Assembly: GCA_964449775.1 (NCBI GenBank)
Contig: CAYVBQ010000018.1
Location: 1 to 64,000 of the forward strand
Origin: Fen-1258 sp964449775
GTDB taxonomy: Bacteria; Bacteroidota; Ignavibacteria; Ignavibacteriales; Melioribacteraceae
Length of the DNA stretch: 64,000 bases
Direction: 5' to 3'
The stretch's first letter is position 1. Each line of letters opens with the position of its first letter. The notes under the pieces are model-generated. The model saw nothing but the letters and a program-made list of their open reading frames with translations. It was not told where the DNA came from and did not search any database. Made by a program: the position numbers and the translations under genes. Shown here one piece after another: positions 7,677 to 16,863 of the stretch.

Positions 7677-8618
7677 TCATATTTCTTTTAGCAGATAATT
7701 TGCAAACTCATCGCGTGCAAGTTTTACTAGATACTCTACTTTAGTCCTGTAATTCTTTAGATATTCTTCTTTTTCTAACTGGTGATGTGCAGTAAAATAA
7801 TTATATATGAAATCTTTAGTCTCAACACCAAAATACCAATCATTGATAATATCTCTTATCGCTAAATAAATAGATTCAGCTTCTTCTTTATTGATTTTTC
7901 CCTTTACAAAATAATCCAACAATATTTTTTCTTTGATATAGTTTTCAACTTTCTGCTTTACCTGAAGAATTTCGAATTCTTCAAATCCATCATTATGAAC
8001 CGGAGATAAAAGTAATAATTCATTTATTTCATAGAAATCGTTAATCTCAGTCCTAAAATATTTTTTAAATAATAATACAGTATCAGTAAGTAAAACACTT
8101 CTGCGGTATTCATTTTGATTAATTAGAATCTGGCGTAACCGTTCCAATAATGAATTCGTATCCGGATCATTACCATGCATGTTAAATTCAGTCAATATTT
8201 TTTCAAATGGGAATTCAGGTTTGCTGAATAATTCATCGCTGTTATTTGCAACTAAAGTCAACCCTCTTAAACTTTTTACTATTGTATATTTGTCAGAACG
8301 CCGTACAACATCTTTAATATTTCTAAGAATTTTTGAACCGATCGGGTCCGTTTGGGAATAAAGTTTAGATAACTGAGCATCGGCTACTTTGATCAAAAAA
8401 CTTTTATAAGCAAAAAAGAGATTTAGGGCTTCAATTTCATTAATGTTATCGTTTAAGGAAGAAATAAATTTCTTAATAATATGAAACTTATTTTCTCCAT
8501 TCCTTGCAAATGCATCTGCAATACAATCATAAGATAAGTCGGTAATTGTAATTCCATTTCTAGCAATAAGATTTAATACTTTAGAACGGTAATTGATAAG
8601 GTAAGATTGAATCATCAA
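7677..8618 (-). CDS. Unknown 313-aa helical protein, candidate partner of the anti-sigma-like protein
   Basis: I do not recognise a named family. The protein is strongly helical and charged, without signal peptide or membrane segment, so it should be cytosolic. It has a motif-like segment FFAYKSFLIKVADAQLSKLYSQTDP...KILRNIKDVVRR (about 68-108). It precedes the zinc-finger membrane protein by 57 bp on the same strand, the arrangement of a sigma factor and its anti-sigma factor, but no recognisable sigma-70 region 2 or 4 is seen. A non-canonical regulator is a reasonable guess, not a conclusion. Confidence 0.65.
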   Translation of the reverse strand: MMIQSYLINYRSKVLNLIARNGITITDLSYDCIADAFARNGENKFHIIKKFISSLNDNINEIEALNLFFAYKSFLIKVADAQLSKLYSQTDPIGSKILRNIKDVVRRSDKYTIVKSLRGLTLVANNSDELFSKPEFPFEKILTEFNMHGNDPDTNSLLERLRQILINQNEYRRSVLLTDTVLLFKKYFRTEINDFYEINELLLLSPVHNDGFEEFEILQVKQKVENYIKEKILLDYFVKGKINKEEAESIYLAIRDIINDWYFGVETKDFIYNYFTAHHQLEKEEYLKNYRTKVEYLVKLARDEFANYLLKEI

Positions 8619-8679
8619 AAACGGCTACTAGGCATTCATGAATCCTATTTTTATCAACCCATGCCAAATTATTTCTCTA

Positions 8680-11600
8680 TCATTTAATAATAGTTAACTT
8701 TTCTTTGAGCAATTCCAATTTATATTCTGCAATTTCCGAAATTTCAAAAATCTCTTGAAAGTGTTTATATAATTCTTTGAAAGATTCGGCAACCTCATCA
8801 ATCGAGATAATTTCATCTTTCATCATTTCTAAACTAGATAAAGTAAACATCCAATCGACTAATTCTTCAAATTTTTCCTTACTGTAATACCAGATCCCCT
8901 CGTGCTGATTTACGCCAAGAAACATTTTAACAGAATCCTTCGCAAGTAACTCTAACAGATTATTTCCCTTCACTTCCATCGGGTCATCTAACAGATATTC
9001 TTTCATTGCCACATCTTCTCTAAGAGTAAAGATTTTAGGTATCTCATCGGAGTTTGTGTGAAAAATATTCAAAAGATTAATCTCGCTAAAAATTTCAAAA
9101 CTGCCGCGCCCCAATTTTTGTAAAATTCCTTCCACCGGTGAATCGAGCAGCATAACATCAACATAATTTTCTTTGTTGACTTTCCCTTCAACAGGAAATA
9201 GTTCTTTCATGTTCGAGACTATCAACCACAACATAAAAATGATTGAGTTATCATGATAATTTGTATCACGGGAGATTTGCACTGCGTGATGCACCTCCTT
9301 GTAAATTGAGTTTTTCTTGTAATCAAATTCATCATCAAGCAGACGATTTAGTTTACGGACAGAGACTATTTCTTCCTCGAATTTATCAATTATGGGCTGA
9401 AGATCACTATCAAGGTTGAAATGATCTTTCACTGTAGTAAGAAGAGTAAAATATTTCTCATCAATAAAACTGATGCGATCCTCTTCCATAGCTTTTGCAT
9501 CTTCCAGAACACATGTTTTAATAAAACCATCAATTGAATCCTCGTTGAACATACTTTCAAATGCATAATGAATCGATTCGAGTTTCATCTCTTCGAAGGC
9601 GCGCCACATATTTGGGACACCTGTGTTCCCAAGTTTCCATGCTAACTTTTCCCATTCATCGGATTCATCGTAGACTTCCCGCCAATCTAAATAGACGAGC
9701 AGTTTGAAACCACCGAGTTCAATTTCAAATCCATTCTGCGCAACGTCACTTCCGGTCTTGATGAATTCCAAATTAGAAATATGTTCTCGATAAATGTAAA
9801 AATGTTTTGGTGACGGATTGATTCCCAGTGCCTCCAAAATGGATCGAGTTTCAATTCCTTTAGATCCGCCATAGTTTGTCATTAACTTAGGCGAGGAGCG
9901 GTGAATCTTTCCGGAAGTATTCTCATACTTGTTATTGTAGAAAACAAGTGCACGTTCACCGTGTTCACTATTTGTGTAGGCAAAAACATTTTCATTTATA
10001 GTGCTGTAACCGTTAATAAAATCGAACAACCAGAAATTTGCAACTTGACTGAACAAGTATCGTTTCTTCATCAACGGAAAAATTTCGAGCTTATGCCGAT
10101 CAACTACCCATTGATTCGGCACTTCATGATAATACGCGCGTTGATATTCCATTCCATACTTTTCAGTATAACCTTCTATCTGTCCGTGAGCAAACATCGG
10201 TAAACCCGGTAAAGTGACCATCAAAGCACAGACACCAAAATATTTATCATCAGTTCCAAATTGTTTAATCGCCGTTTCTTCATCGGGATTGCTCATAAAA
10301 TTGACGTAGCGTTTCAAAATTTCCGGTTCGAATTCGAGAGTGTTTGAGATGAGATCCCGGTATTTCGAATTTTCTTCTTTCATCATCATATGCATGAACG
10401 CGCTGTTGTAAACACGGTGCATTCCAAGGGAGCGGACGAAGTATCCTTCCATCAGCCAAAAGGCTTCTGCCAAAAGAAGTGTATCGGGCAATTCAATATT
10501 AATTCTATCAACAACCTCACGCCAAAATTCTTCGGGAAAAGTTTTATCGAATTCTTCTCTCGTCATTGCGTAATCTGAACGCGATGGAATATCGCCTCCG
10601 CGTCCCGGTTCGGGATACCACAATCTTGCAAAATGTTTTTTTGCCAACGTCATCGCAGCATCGAATCGGATGATCGAAAACTTCCGTGCGACTTCGAATA
10701 TTTTTTGAATCACAGCTTCACGAACATCCTGGCGAATCAAGTTGAGCTGAGCAGTATCATTCCATGGCATGTTAGTGCCGTCGTTACCGTGATAAATGTA
10801 TCTAACTTCTCCGCTTCGATTATCAATCCGCTGGAATACAACTGCCGCATCTCTCTTTTGCCAATACCCATCTTCAATCCGTAATTGAACCGAGGCATCG
10901 TCCGATAGATCAGGTCCGTTATAACTATAATTTGGAAACGGCGGCTGACTTGATTGAATGAAATATTCAGGATGCTCAATAACCCACTTAGAAAATATTC
11001 CAGAATGATTTGGAACCATATCGCTGGCAAGCCGAATACCGCGTGCCCGTGCGCGCTCATTTAAGTTATTGTAGGCGTTATCGCCGCCGAGATCGTAAGC
11101 AATCTGATAATCATAGAGCGAATAAGCCGATGATACAGCATCAATATTTCCCATGATATGTTTTATTTTTTTTGATGCGCTGCTCCGTTCCCATATTCCG
11201 ATCAGCCACAACCCGTTAAAATTCCATCGTGCAAGTTCGTCCAATTCTTCATCGGGAATTTGATCCAGAGTTCTAATGTTGCGTTCATATTTTTTTGACA
11301 GTTGATCTAACCACACATAACTGTTCTTTGCGATGACAACAACTCGCGGCATCCAATTCGTATCGGGAGTAAAATTTTCCGGTTCATCATAATCTTTAGA
11401 ACTATCGAGTGCATACTTATAACCGGATTTGCCAAGCATTAAAATGTCCGCATCGCCAATTCCGCCTTTGTATTGCGGTACAACAGTAGGCGCACCGCCC
11501 GGTCCGCCATGTTCTAAAATGTAATCTTCTTTGATCAAATCCTTGCTGCTCAGTATTCTCCGTTTGAATTTTTCATCCAGAATAATTGCAAACTTCTCTA

Positions 11601-12318
11601 ATATGAAATCGAGTTGAGCCTCAATGTTATCAGGATTGTTTAGTATCGGAGTTTTGAAAAGTGTGAAGATGTCCTGCTTCTCGGGTCCAAATTTTTCTTC
11701 TTTTTTGAAGAAGAGATCGAGTTCAGGAATTATTTTATTGTAGAGGATTTTTTCAGTTAAATATTTTTCATCAAAGAGTTCAAGCAATTGTTTATTTGCC
11801 GGATTAAAGTTCGCAATAAAAAGAAGAATTAATTCTTCAAGTGTAACTTCTGCATTTGAGCGGTCCGCACTAAAGGAATTAAGATAATCAAAGGAACTGA
11901 TCTTCCCTTTGTATACATCCTTTGGCGGAAAGTGAGAAATAAAATCAAATAGTAATTTGCGGGTATCTTCTTCTCCCATATTTTCGTTGAGATGGTTTAG
12001 CGCCTTTTTGAAAACACCGGGATTAACTTGCAATTCATACAGACGAAACAGATAATGATAAATCTCATCCATCAAACCCGCAGCGTTTACTTTACCGGTT
12101 GAAACTCGATCTTTTAAATCTCTCTTGCCATTCATTTTTTGAACAAAGACACGCACGGCGCGGAAATCAGCAAAGACTATGTTTCCGCTTATAGAAAATA
12201 ATTCATCATCAAAATCATATTTCTTTCTAACATCTTTCGATATGTGGAATTCGAAGGTTGGGAATGATTGGCTGATGAATGGTAATTCATTACCAAGTAT
12301 AATCTTTGTTCGTGCCAT
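8680..12318 (-). CDS. Large alpha-amylase family (GH13) protein
   Basis: This 1212-aa protein has a catalytic TIM barrel at about 345-760, flanked by an unassigned 320-aa N-terminal region and a 400-aa helical C-terminal region. GH13 conserved regions are visible: DMVPNHSG (about 433), IIRFDAAM with the nucleophile Asp (about 547-554), and LLLAEAFW with the acid/base Glu (about 611-618). Region IV, normally NHD, reads SNPDE (about 675), so the conserved His is missing while the Asp remains. No signal peptide is seen, so action on an internal glucan is likely. Exact specificity cannot be told. It is divergently transcribed from mutS. Confidence 0.85.
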   Translation of the reverse strand: MARTKIILGNELPFISQSFPTFEFHISKDVRKKYDFDDELFSISGNIVFADFRAVRVFVQKMNGKRDLKDRVSTGKVNAAGLMDEIYHYLFRLYELQVNPGVFKKALNHLNENMGEEDTRKLLFDFISHFPPKDVYKGKISSFDYLNSFSADRSNAEVTLEELILLFIANFNPANKQLLELFDEKYLTEKILYNKIIPELDLFFKKEEKFGPEKQDIFTLFKTPILNNPDNIEAQLDFILEKFAIILDEKFKRRILSSKDLIKEDYILEHGGPGGAPTVVPQYKGGIGDADILMLGKSGYKYALDSSKDYDEPENFTPDTNWMPRVVVIAKNSYVWLDQLSKKYERNIRTLDQIPDEELDELARWNFNGLWLIGIWERSSASKKIKHIMGNIDAVSSAYSLYDYQIAYDLGGDNAYNNLNERARARGIRLASDMVPNHSGIFSKWVIEHPEYFIQSSQPPFPNYSYNGPDLSDDASVQLRIEDGYWQKRDAAVVFQRIDNRSGEVRYIYHGNDGTNMPWNDTAQLNLIRQDVREAVIQKIFEVARKFSIIRFDAAMTLAKKHFARLWYPEPGRGGDIPSRSDYAMTREEFDKTFPEEFWREVVDRINIELPDTLLLAEAFWLMEGYFVRSLGMHRVYNSAFMHMMMKEENSKYRDLISNTLEFEPEILKRYVNFMSNPDEETAIKQFGTDDKYFGVCALMVTLPGLPMFAHGQIEGYTEKYGMEYQRAYYHEVPNQWVVDRHKLEIFPLMKKRYLFSQVANFWLFDFINGYSTINENVFAYTNSEHGERALVFYNNKYENTSGKIHRSSPKLMTNYGGSKGIETRSILEALGINPSPKHFYIYREHISNLEFIKTGSDVAQNGFEIELGGFKLLVYLDWREVYDESDEWEKLAWKLGNTGVPNMWRAFEEMKLESIHYAFESMFNEDSIDGFIKTCVLEDAKAMEEDRISFIDEKYFTLLTTVKDHFNLDSDLQPIIDKFEEEIVSVRKLNRLLDDEFDYKKNSIYKEVHHAVQISRDTNYHDNSIIFMLWLIVSNMKELFPVEGKVNKENYVDVMLLDSPVEGILQKLGRGSFEIFSEINLLNIFHTNSDEIPKIFTLREDVAMKEYLLDDPMEVKGNNLLELLAKDSVKMFLGVNQHEGIWYYSKEKFEELVDWMFTLSSLEMMKDEIISIDEVAESFKELYKHFQEIFEISEIAEYKLELLKEKLTIIK

Positions 12319-12451
12319 TTATTCTCTGAGTTTGTTCGTTTACATGCTTAATATAAACAATTGGCAGGTATCATTAAACAAGGTTTACAATTCATCCGAG
12401 AGAACGAATACCAAAGGCATCCATTCTAGAGAATTTAGAAAAAAATTGAAT

Positions 12452-12496
12452 TTGAGATTCTTCGTCTCGACTTTGTCGAAACTCAGAATGACTCAT
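12452..12496. repeat. Dispersed repeat between GH13 gene and mutS
   Basis: The 237-bp divergent intergenic region contains a sequence of the type GAGATTCTTCGTCTCGACTT...CTCAGAATGAC, with internal partial dyad (TCTCGACTTTGTCGAAA). This class of repeat (variants of 'CATTCTGAG/TCGACTTTGTCGA') is dispersed in many Bacteroidota-related genomes. Related but non-identical elements occur near 23246, 36601 and 62133. Confidence 0.5.
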
Positions 12497-12555
12497 GCGT
12501 CTTTTGATTCTAACCGCTCATTAAACTATTTTTAGCGCAAAATTATAAGCAAGCT

Positions 12556-15174
12556 ATGTCAATCACTCCTTTAATGGCGCAATATGGAAAGATCAAGGAA
12601 AGCTATCCTGATACAATTTTATTATTCCGAATGGGAGATTTCTTTGAAACTTTTGAGGAAGATGCAAAGATCGCCTCAAAAGTACTAGGAATAACACTTA
12701 CTAAACGCGCGAACGGTGCAGCCGGGGAAGTTCCCCTAGCCGGATTTCCTCATCACGCTATCGATAATTACTTACCAAAACTTGTACGTGCCGGTTATAG
12801 GGTTGCTGTTTGTGAACAGATGGAAAATCCAAAGTTTGCTAAGGGAATTGTAAAACGGGATGTGATTGAGGTTGTTACACCAGGCGTTACAATTTCCGAT
12901 AAACTTCTTGATCATAAAAAAAATAATTATCTCCTCTCGGTTTATATTGAAGATGAAATTGCCGGAATTGCTTTCTGTGATATCTCTACCGGTGAGTTTT
13001 CTACTTTCGAAGTGAAAAGCACGGAGGTTGCCCAACAACTTGGTTCGATCAATCCTGCAGAGATATTAATTCCCAAAAAACTTAAACATGAACTTGAGCC
13101 GCTGATTCACAAAGCTGCTCCTTCGGCACGAATAACAAAAATTGATGATTGGATTTTCAATTTCGAATATTCTTCTGAACTTCTGATGACTCACTTCAAC
13201 ACAAAAACATTGAAGGGATTCGGAATTGAAACCATGCGTACCGGAATCAACGCAGCCGGCGCGGCTCTGAATTACTTACGCGAAACGCAGAAAGCCAATC
13301 TCACACACATCAATAAGATCTCGCGGCATAATCCTTCCGACTATATGATCCTCGATTACTCGACTAAGAGAAATCTTGAGATCATGTTTACAATGCAAGA
13401 AGGTGAGCGCGAAGGATCGCTTATTTCGATTTTAGATAAGACAGCTACTTCCATGGGCGGACGAATGCTGAAGAAATGGATTGCTGCCCCGTTAAAAAAA
13501 TTGGAGCCAATCTTAAAACGGCAAGAGTGCATCGAAGCGCTTCTTCAAAATAAAACGCTGCGAAAAAATCTGCAGAATGAATTGAAAGAGATTGGTGATC
13601 TTGAACGATTGATATCAAAAATTTGTACTGGAAGAGTTAACCCGCGGGAACTGCTTCACTTAAAAACTTCTCTCAAAAAAATCCCGCTCATCAAACAACT
13701 TTTAGATCAGACTTCAATTGAAACACTTGTTACAATTAACCAAAAGTTAAATCCTCTGGAACAGTTAGTTGGGAAGATTGAATTATCCATAACTGATGAT
13801 CCACCTCTTTCAATTTCTGACGGCGGAGTTATACGCCATGGATTCAGTCCTGAACTTGATGAAATGCGCGGACTCTCGACCAACGCAAAAGATTGGATTA
13901 CAAATCTCCAGAAAACAGAACGCGAGAGAACAAAAATTTCTTCTCTTAAAGTAAGCTACAATAAAGTTTTTGGCTACTACATCGATATTAGTCACGCAAA
14001 TAAAGATAAAGTCCCGGATAATTATATTCGCAAGCAAACTCTTGTTAACAGTGAGCGGTTCATAACTCCCGAGTTGAAAGAGTATGAAGACAAAATTCTC
14101 AATGCTGAAGAGAACATTGCAAACCTTGAGTATCAGCTTTTTGATCAAGTTAGAATTGCCGCCGCAACTGAAACAGAGGCGATACAGGATAACGCACGTT
14201 TAATTGCCATGCTTGATTGTTATCAATCTTTTGCGGAGTGCGCTGATGAATATAAATATGTCCGTCCATTGCTTGATGAATCCGATGTAATTGAAATTAC
14301 TGACAGCCGCCATCCGGTTGTTGAAAGAATTCTTCCGCCGGGAGAAAAATTCACTCCTAACGGTTACAAACTTTCTTCAGTAGAAGAACAGATCATTATT
14401 TTAACCGGTCCTAACATGGCAGGCAAATCTGTTTACCTTCGTCAAGTAGGATTGATAGTTCTGATGGCGCAGATCGGTTCATTCGTTCCGGCTAAGGAAG
14501 CACACATCGGTTTGGTTGACCGCATTTTTACACGCGTCGGGGCAAGCGATAATATTTCTGCGGGTGAATCAACTTTCTTAGTGGAGATGCAAGAAGCTGC
14601 TAATATCTTGAATAACGCTACGAGTAAAAGTTTGATCTTGTTAGATGAAATCGGACGCGGTACAAGTACATTTGACGGTATCTCAATCGCATGGGCAATT
14701 ACGGAATACTTGCACGAGAATCCAAAACTTGCCGCAAAAACTTTATTTGCGACGCACTACCATGAGTTGAATGAAATGGCAACATTATTTCCGCGCATAA
14801 AAAATTATAAAGTTGAAGTCCGCGAGTACGGGGATAAAGTAATCTTCCTGCACAAAGTAACTTCCGGAGGAGCAGATCATAGCTACGGAATTCAAGTTGG
14901 ACAGATGGCAGGCTTGCCCATTTTTGTTACCAACCGTGCTAAAGAAATTCTTGCTAATTTAGAGAGTAAGGAATTAACTCCTAATGAAATGAAGAAAGCA
15001 AAACTTGCAAAGTTGAAAGGCGGAGATGATTTTCAGATCAACCTTTTCGAGATGAAAGATGAGGAATTACGTAAACATATTTCCGATATTTCGATCAACA
15101 GTTTAACACCGCTTGAGGCGTTGAATAAATTGAGTCAACTAAAGCAACAAATTGATGATGAAAAGAAATCTTAA
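12556..15174 (+). CDS. mutS: DNA mismatch repair protein MutS
   Basis: This 872-aa protein is the normal length for MutS1. The N-terminal mismatch-reading motif FFE (F29-E31, within MGDFFETFEE) is present. The C-terminal ATPase has Walker A GPNMAGKS (about 617-624), Walker B/signature DEIGRGTSTFDG (about 697-708) and the ATHYHEL motif. It recognises mispairs as a dimer and recruits MutL. The C-terminus has a MutS-type dimerisation tail. The DUF1684 gene overlaps its last 23 bp. Confidence 0.97.
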   Translation: MSITPLMAQYGKIKESYPDTILLFRMGDFFETFEEDAKIASKVLGITLTKRANGAAGEVPLAGFPHHAIDNYLPKLVRAGYRVAVCEQMENPKFAKGIVKRDVIEVVTPGVTISDKLLDHKKNNYLLSVYIEDEIAGIAFCDISTGEFSTFEVKSTEVAQQLGSINPAEILIPKKLKHELEPLIHKAAPSARITKIDDWIFNFEYSSELLMTHFNTKTLKGFGIETMRTGINAAGAALNYLRETQKANLTHINKISRHNPSDYMILDYSTKRNLEIMFTMQEGEREGSLISILDKTATSMGGRMLKKWIAAPLKKLEPILKRQECIEALLQNKTLRKNLQNELKEIGDLERLISKICTGRVNPRELLHLKTSLKKIPLIKQLLDQTSIETLVTINQKLNPLEQLVGKIELSITDDPPLSISDGGVIRHGFSPELDEMRGLSTNAKDWITNLQKTERERTKISSLKVSYNKVFGYYIDISHANKDKVPDNYIRKQTLVNSERFITPELKEYEDKILNAEENIANLEYQLFDQVRIAAATETEAIQDNARLIAMLDCYQSFAECADEYKYVRPLLDESDVIEITDSRHPVVERILPPGEKFTPNGYKLSSVEEQIIILTGPNMAGKSVYLRQVGLIVLMAQIGSFVPAKEAHIGLVDRIFTRVGASDNISAGESTFLVEMQEAANILNNATSKSLILLDEIGRGTSTFDGISIAWAITEYLHENPKLAAKTLFATHYHELNEMATLFPRIKNYKVEVREYGDKVIFLHKVTSGGADHSYGIQVGQMAGLPIFVTNRAKEILANLESKELTPNEMKKAKLAKLKGGDDFQINLFEMKDEELRKHISDISINSLTPLEALNKLSQLKQQIDDEKKS

Positions 15175-15835
15175 TAAATACCGGCGAAACGATCCAGAGC
15201 AAGATCCAGAGCAAGAAAAGTCTTTTCGTATTCTTAGTCATGCTCTTATTCTTACTCTTCTCATAGTTTCATGCGGAAGGAATTACACACCTGAACAAAA
15301 AGCTTATATCGCCAAGATCGAAAAAGAAAGAGAAGCAAAAAATGAATGGATGAAAAACGATGACTCTTCACCATTCAACAAAAAAGGGAAAATCGAATTC
15401 CATGATCTGAATTACTTTGACGTTGACCCCGTTTTTCTTTTTAAGAGCAAGTTGTTCCAGTATTCACCGAAAGATACTGTTACGGTTATGGGCACTAAAG
15501 GTGATGAAAGAAAGTTGGTTCGATACGGTTACTTTTTGATCAACTATGATAAGAAAGATTATAAAATCAATTTTTACGAAGGCACTACAAAAAGCGGTGA
15601 AAAGTATTACACAATTTCTTTTACAGACCAAACAACAAATATAGAGTCTTACGGAGTCGGCAGATATATTGAAATGGAACTAAATGCAGACCCAAATCAT
15701 TTATATGAAGTGGATTTTAATTTGGCTTTCAGTCCATATTGCTCCTATAGTCCAAACTATTCATGTTCAATTCCATTAAAAGAAGATCACATCCCGATGG
15801 CGATTCGGGCTGGCGAGAAAAAATATCACGATTAA
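15152..15835 (+). CDS. DUF1684 lipoprotein
   Basis: This 227-aa protein shows the DUF1684 ending: SFTDQTTNIESYGVGRYIEME, DFNLAFSPYCSYSPNYSCSIP and MAIRAGEKKY at the C-terminus. The lipobox LLIVSC lies unusually far in (Cys at about residue 41), after a charged leader that includes the tandem DPEQDPEQE encoded by a 12-bp direct repeat. The start at 15152, inside mutS, is therefore doubtful, but no better start codon is visible before the lipobox. The function of DUF1684 is unknown. The gene may be co-transcribed with mutS and aroF. Confidence 0.8.
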   Translation: MMMKRNLNKYRRNDPEQDPEQEKSFRILSHALILTLLIVSCGRNYTPEQKAYIAKIEKEREAKNEWMKNDDSSPFNKKGKIEFHDLNYFDVDPVFLFKSKLFQYSPKDTVTVMGTKGDERKLVRYGYFLINYDKKDYKINFYEGTTKSGEKYYTISFTDQTTNIESYGVGRYIEMELNADPNHLYEVDFNLAFSPYCSYSPNYSCSIPLKEDHIPMAIRAGEKKYHD

Positions 15836-15849
15836 AAACGGAGAATAAA

Positions 15850-16863
15850 TTGGTTGTTATATTAGAAAATAATGCTACCGAAGCTCAGATAGAAAATGTT
15901 GTAAAGCATCTTGAAGAATTCGGATTTCAAATTCATAAATCCATCGGTGCCGAGAGAACGATAATAGGTGCAATTGGCGTTAAACCAAACTTTGATACAC
16001 GTAACATCAGCATTCTTGATGGCGTTGATGAAGTTTACCGCGTTACCACTCCATACAAACTTGCAAGCAGAAGTTTTAATGAGCAGAATACAATTATCAA
16101 GATCAACGACGTTGAGCTTGGCGGAAATAAAATTGTAATGATTGCCGGTCCTTGTTCGATTGAAACTGAAGATCAAATATTTCGATTAGCAAAAGTAGTT
16201 GCAAAATCCGGTGCAAAAATTTTACGAGGTGGAGCTTTCAAACCGCGCACTTCCCCTTACTCATTTCAAGGACTTGGAGAAGAGGGACTAAAATTAATAC
16301 GCTCGGCAGCAGATGAAAATAATTTATTGGTTGTAACTGAAGTGATGCAGATGGACCAGATTGACCTTATTGATCAATACACCGATATCTTTCAGCTTGG
16401 CGCGCGTAACATGCAAAACTTTTCTCTTCTAAAAGAATTGGGCAGAGTTAATAAACCCGTAATGCTTAAACGCGGTATAGCGGCTACAATTGAAGAATTG
16501 CTTATGTCCGCGGAATACATTTTGAGCGGGGGAAATAAAAATGTTTTCTTGTGTGAGCGCGGTATCAGAACATTTGAGAATTACACTCGCAACACTTTCG
16601 ATCTTTCGGCGATTCCGGTCGTGCATAAGAAGAGCCACTTACCAATTATCGCTGATCCCTCTCACGCGACAGGATTAAGAGATCAAGTTCCGCCAATGGC
16701 ACGCGCGGCTGTTGCAGCAGGTGCCGATGGCATTATGATTGAGATACACGATGATCCGGAACATGCTTTATCCGATGGACCTCAAGCTTTATTGCCGGAT
16801 ACATTCCTTAAATTGATGGAAGAGCTCCGTCTCATTGCAATAGCAATTGGCAGGACGTTATAG
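15850..16863 (+). CDS. aroF: 3-deoxy-7-phosphoheptulonate (DAHP) synthase
   Basis: This enzyme catalyses the first step of aromatic amino acid synthesis, joining PEP and erythrose-4-phosphate. I place the start at TTG 15850, preceded by GGAG six bases upstream. The resulting 337 aa match the Thermotoga-type enzyme in length, with an N-terminal ferredoxin-like regulatory domain (VVILENNATEAQIENVVKHL ... RTIIGAIG) and a barrel with AGPCSIE and KPRTSPYSFQG. A longer in-frame extension into the DUF1684 gene is unlikely. Prephenate dehydrogenase follows without a gap, so the two form an operon. Confidence 0.93.
   Translation: MVVILENNATEAQIENVVKHLEEFGFQIHKSIGAERTIIGAIGVKPNFDTRNISILDGVDEVYRVTTPYKLASRSFNEQNTIIKINDVELGGNKIVMIAGPCSIETEDQIFRLAKVVAKSGAKILRGGAFKPRTSPYSFQGLGEEGLKLIRSAADENNLLVVTEVMQMDQIDLIDQYTDIFQLGARNMQNFSLLKELGRVNKPVMLKRGIAATIEELLMSAEYILSGGNKNVFLCERGIRTFENYTRNTFDLSAIPVVHKKSHLPIIADPSHATGLRDQVPPMARAAVAAGADGIMIEIHDDPEHALSDGPQALLPDTFLKLMEELRLIAIAIGRTL

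Noticed and set aside
10633..11060. Long ORFs on both strands within the GH13 gene
   Set aside because: They are shadow frames of a gene with clear catalytic motifs; no ribosome sites.
15763..15849. 29-codon N-terminal extension of DAHP synthase
   Set aside because: It overlaps the DUF1684 gene and lacks a ribosome site, while TTG 15850 has GGAG and gives the family length.
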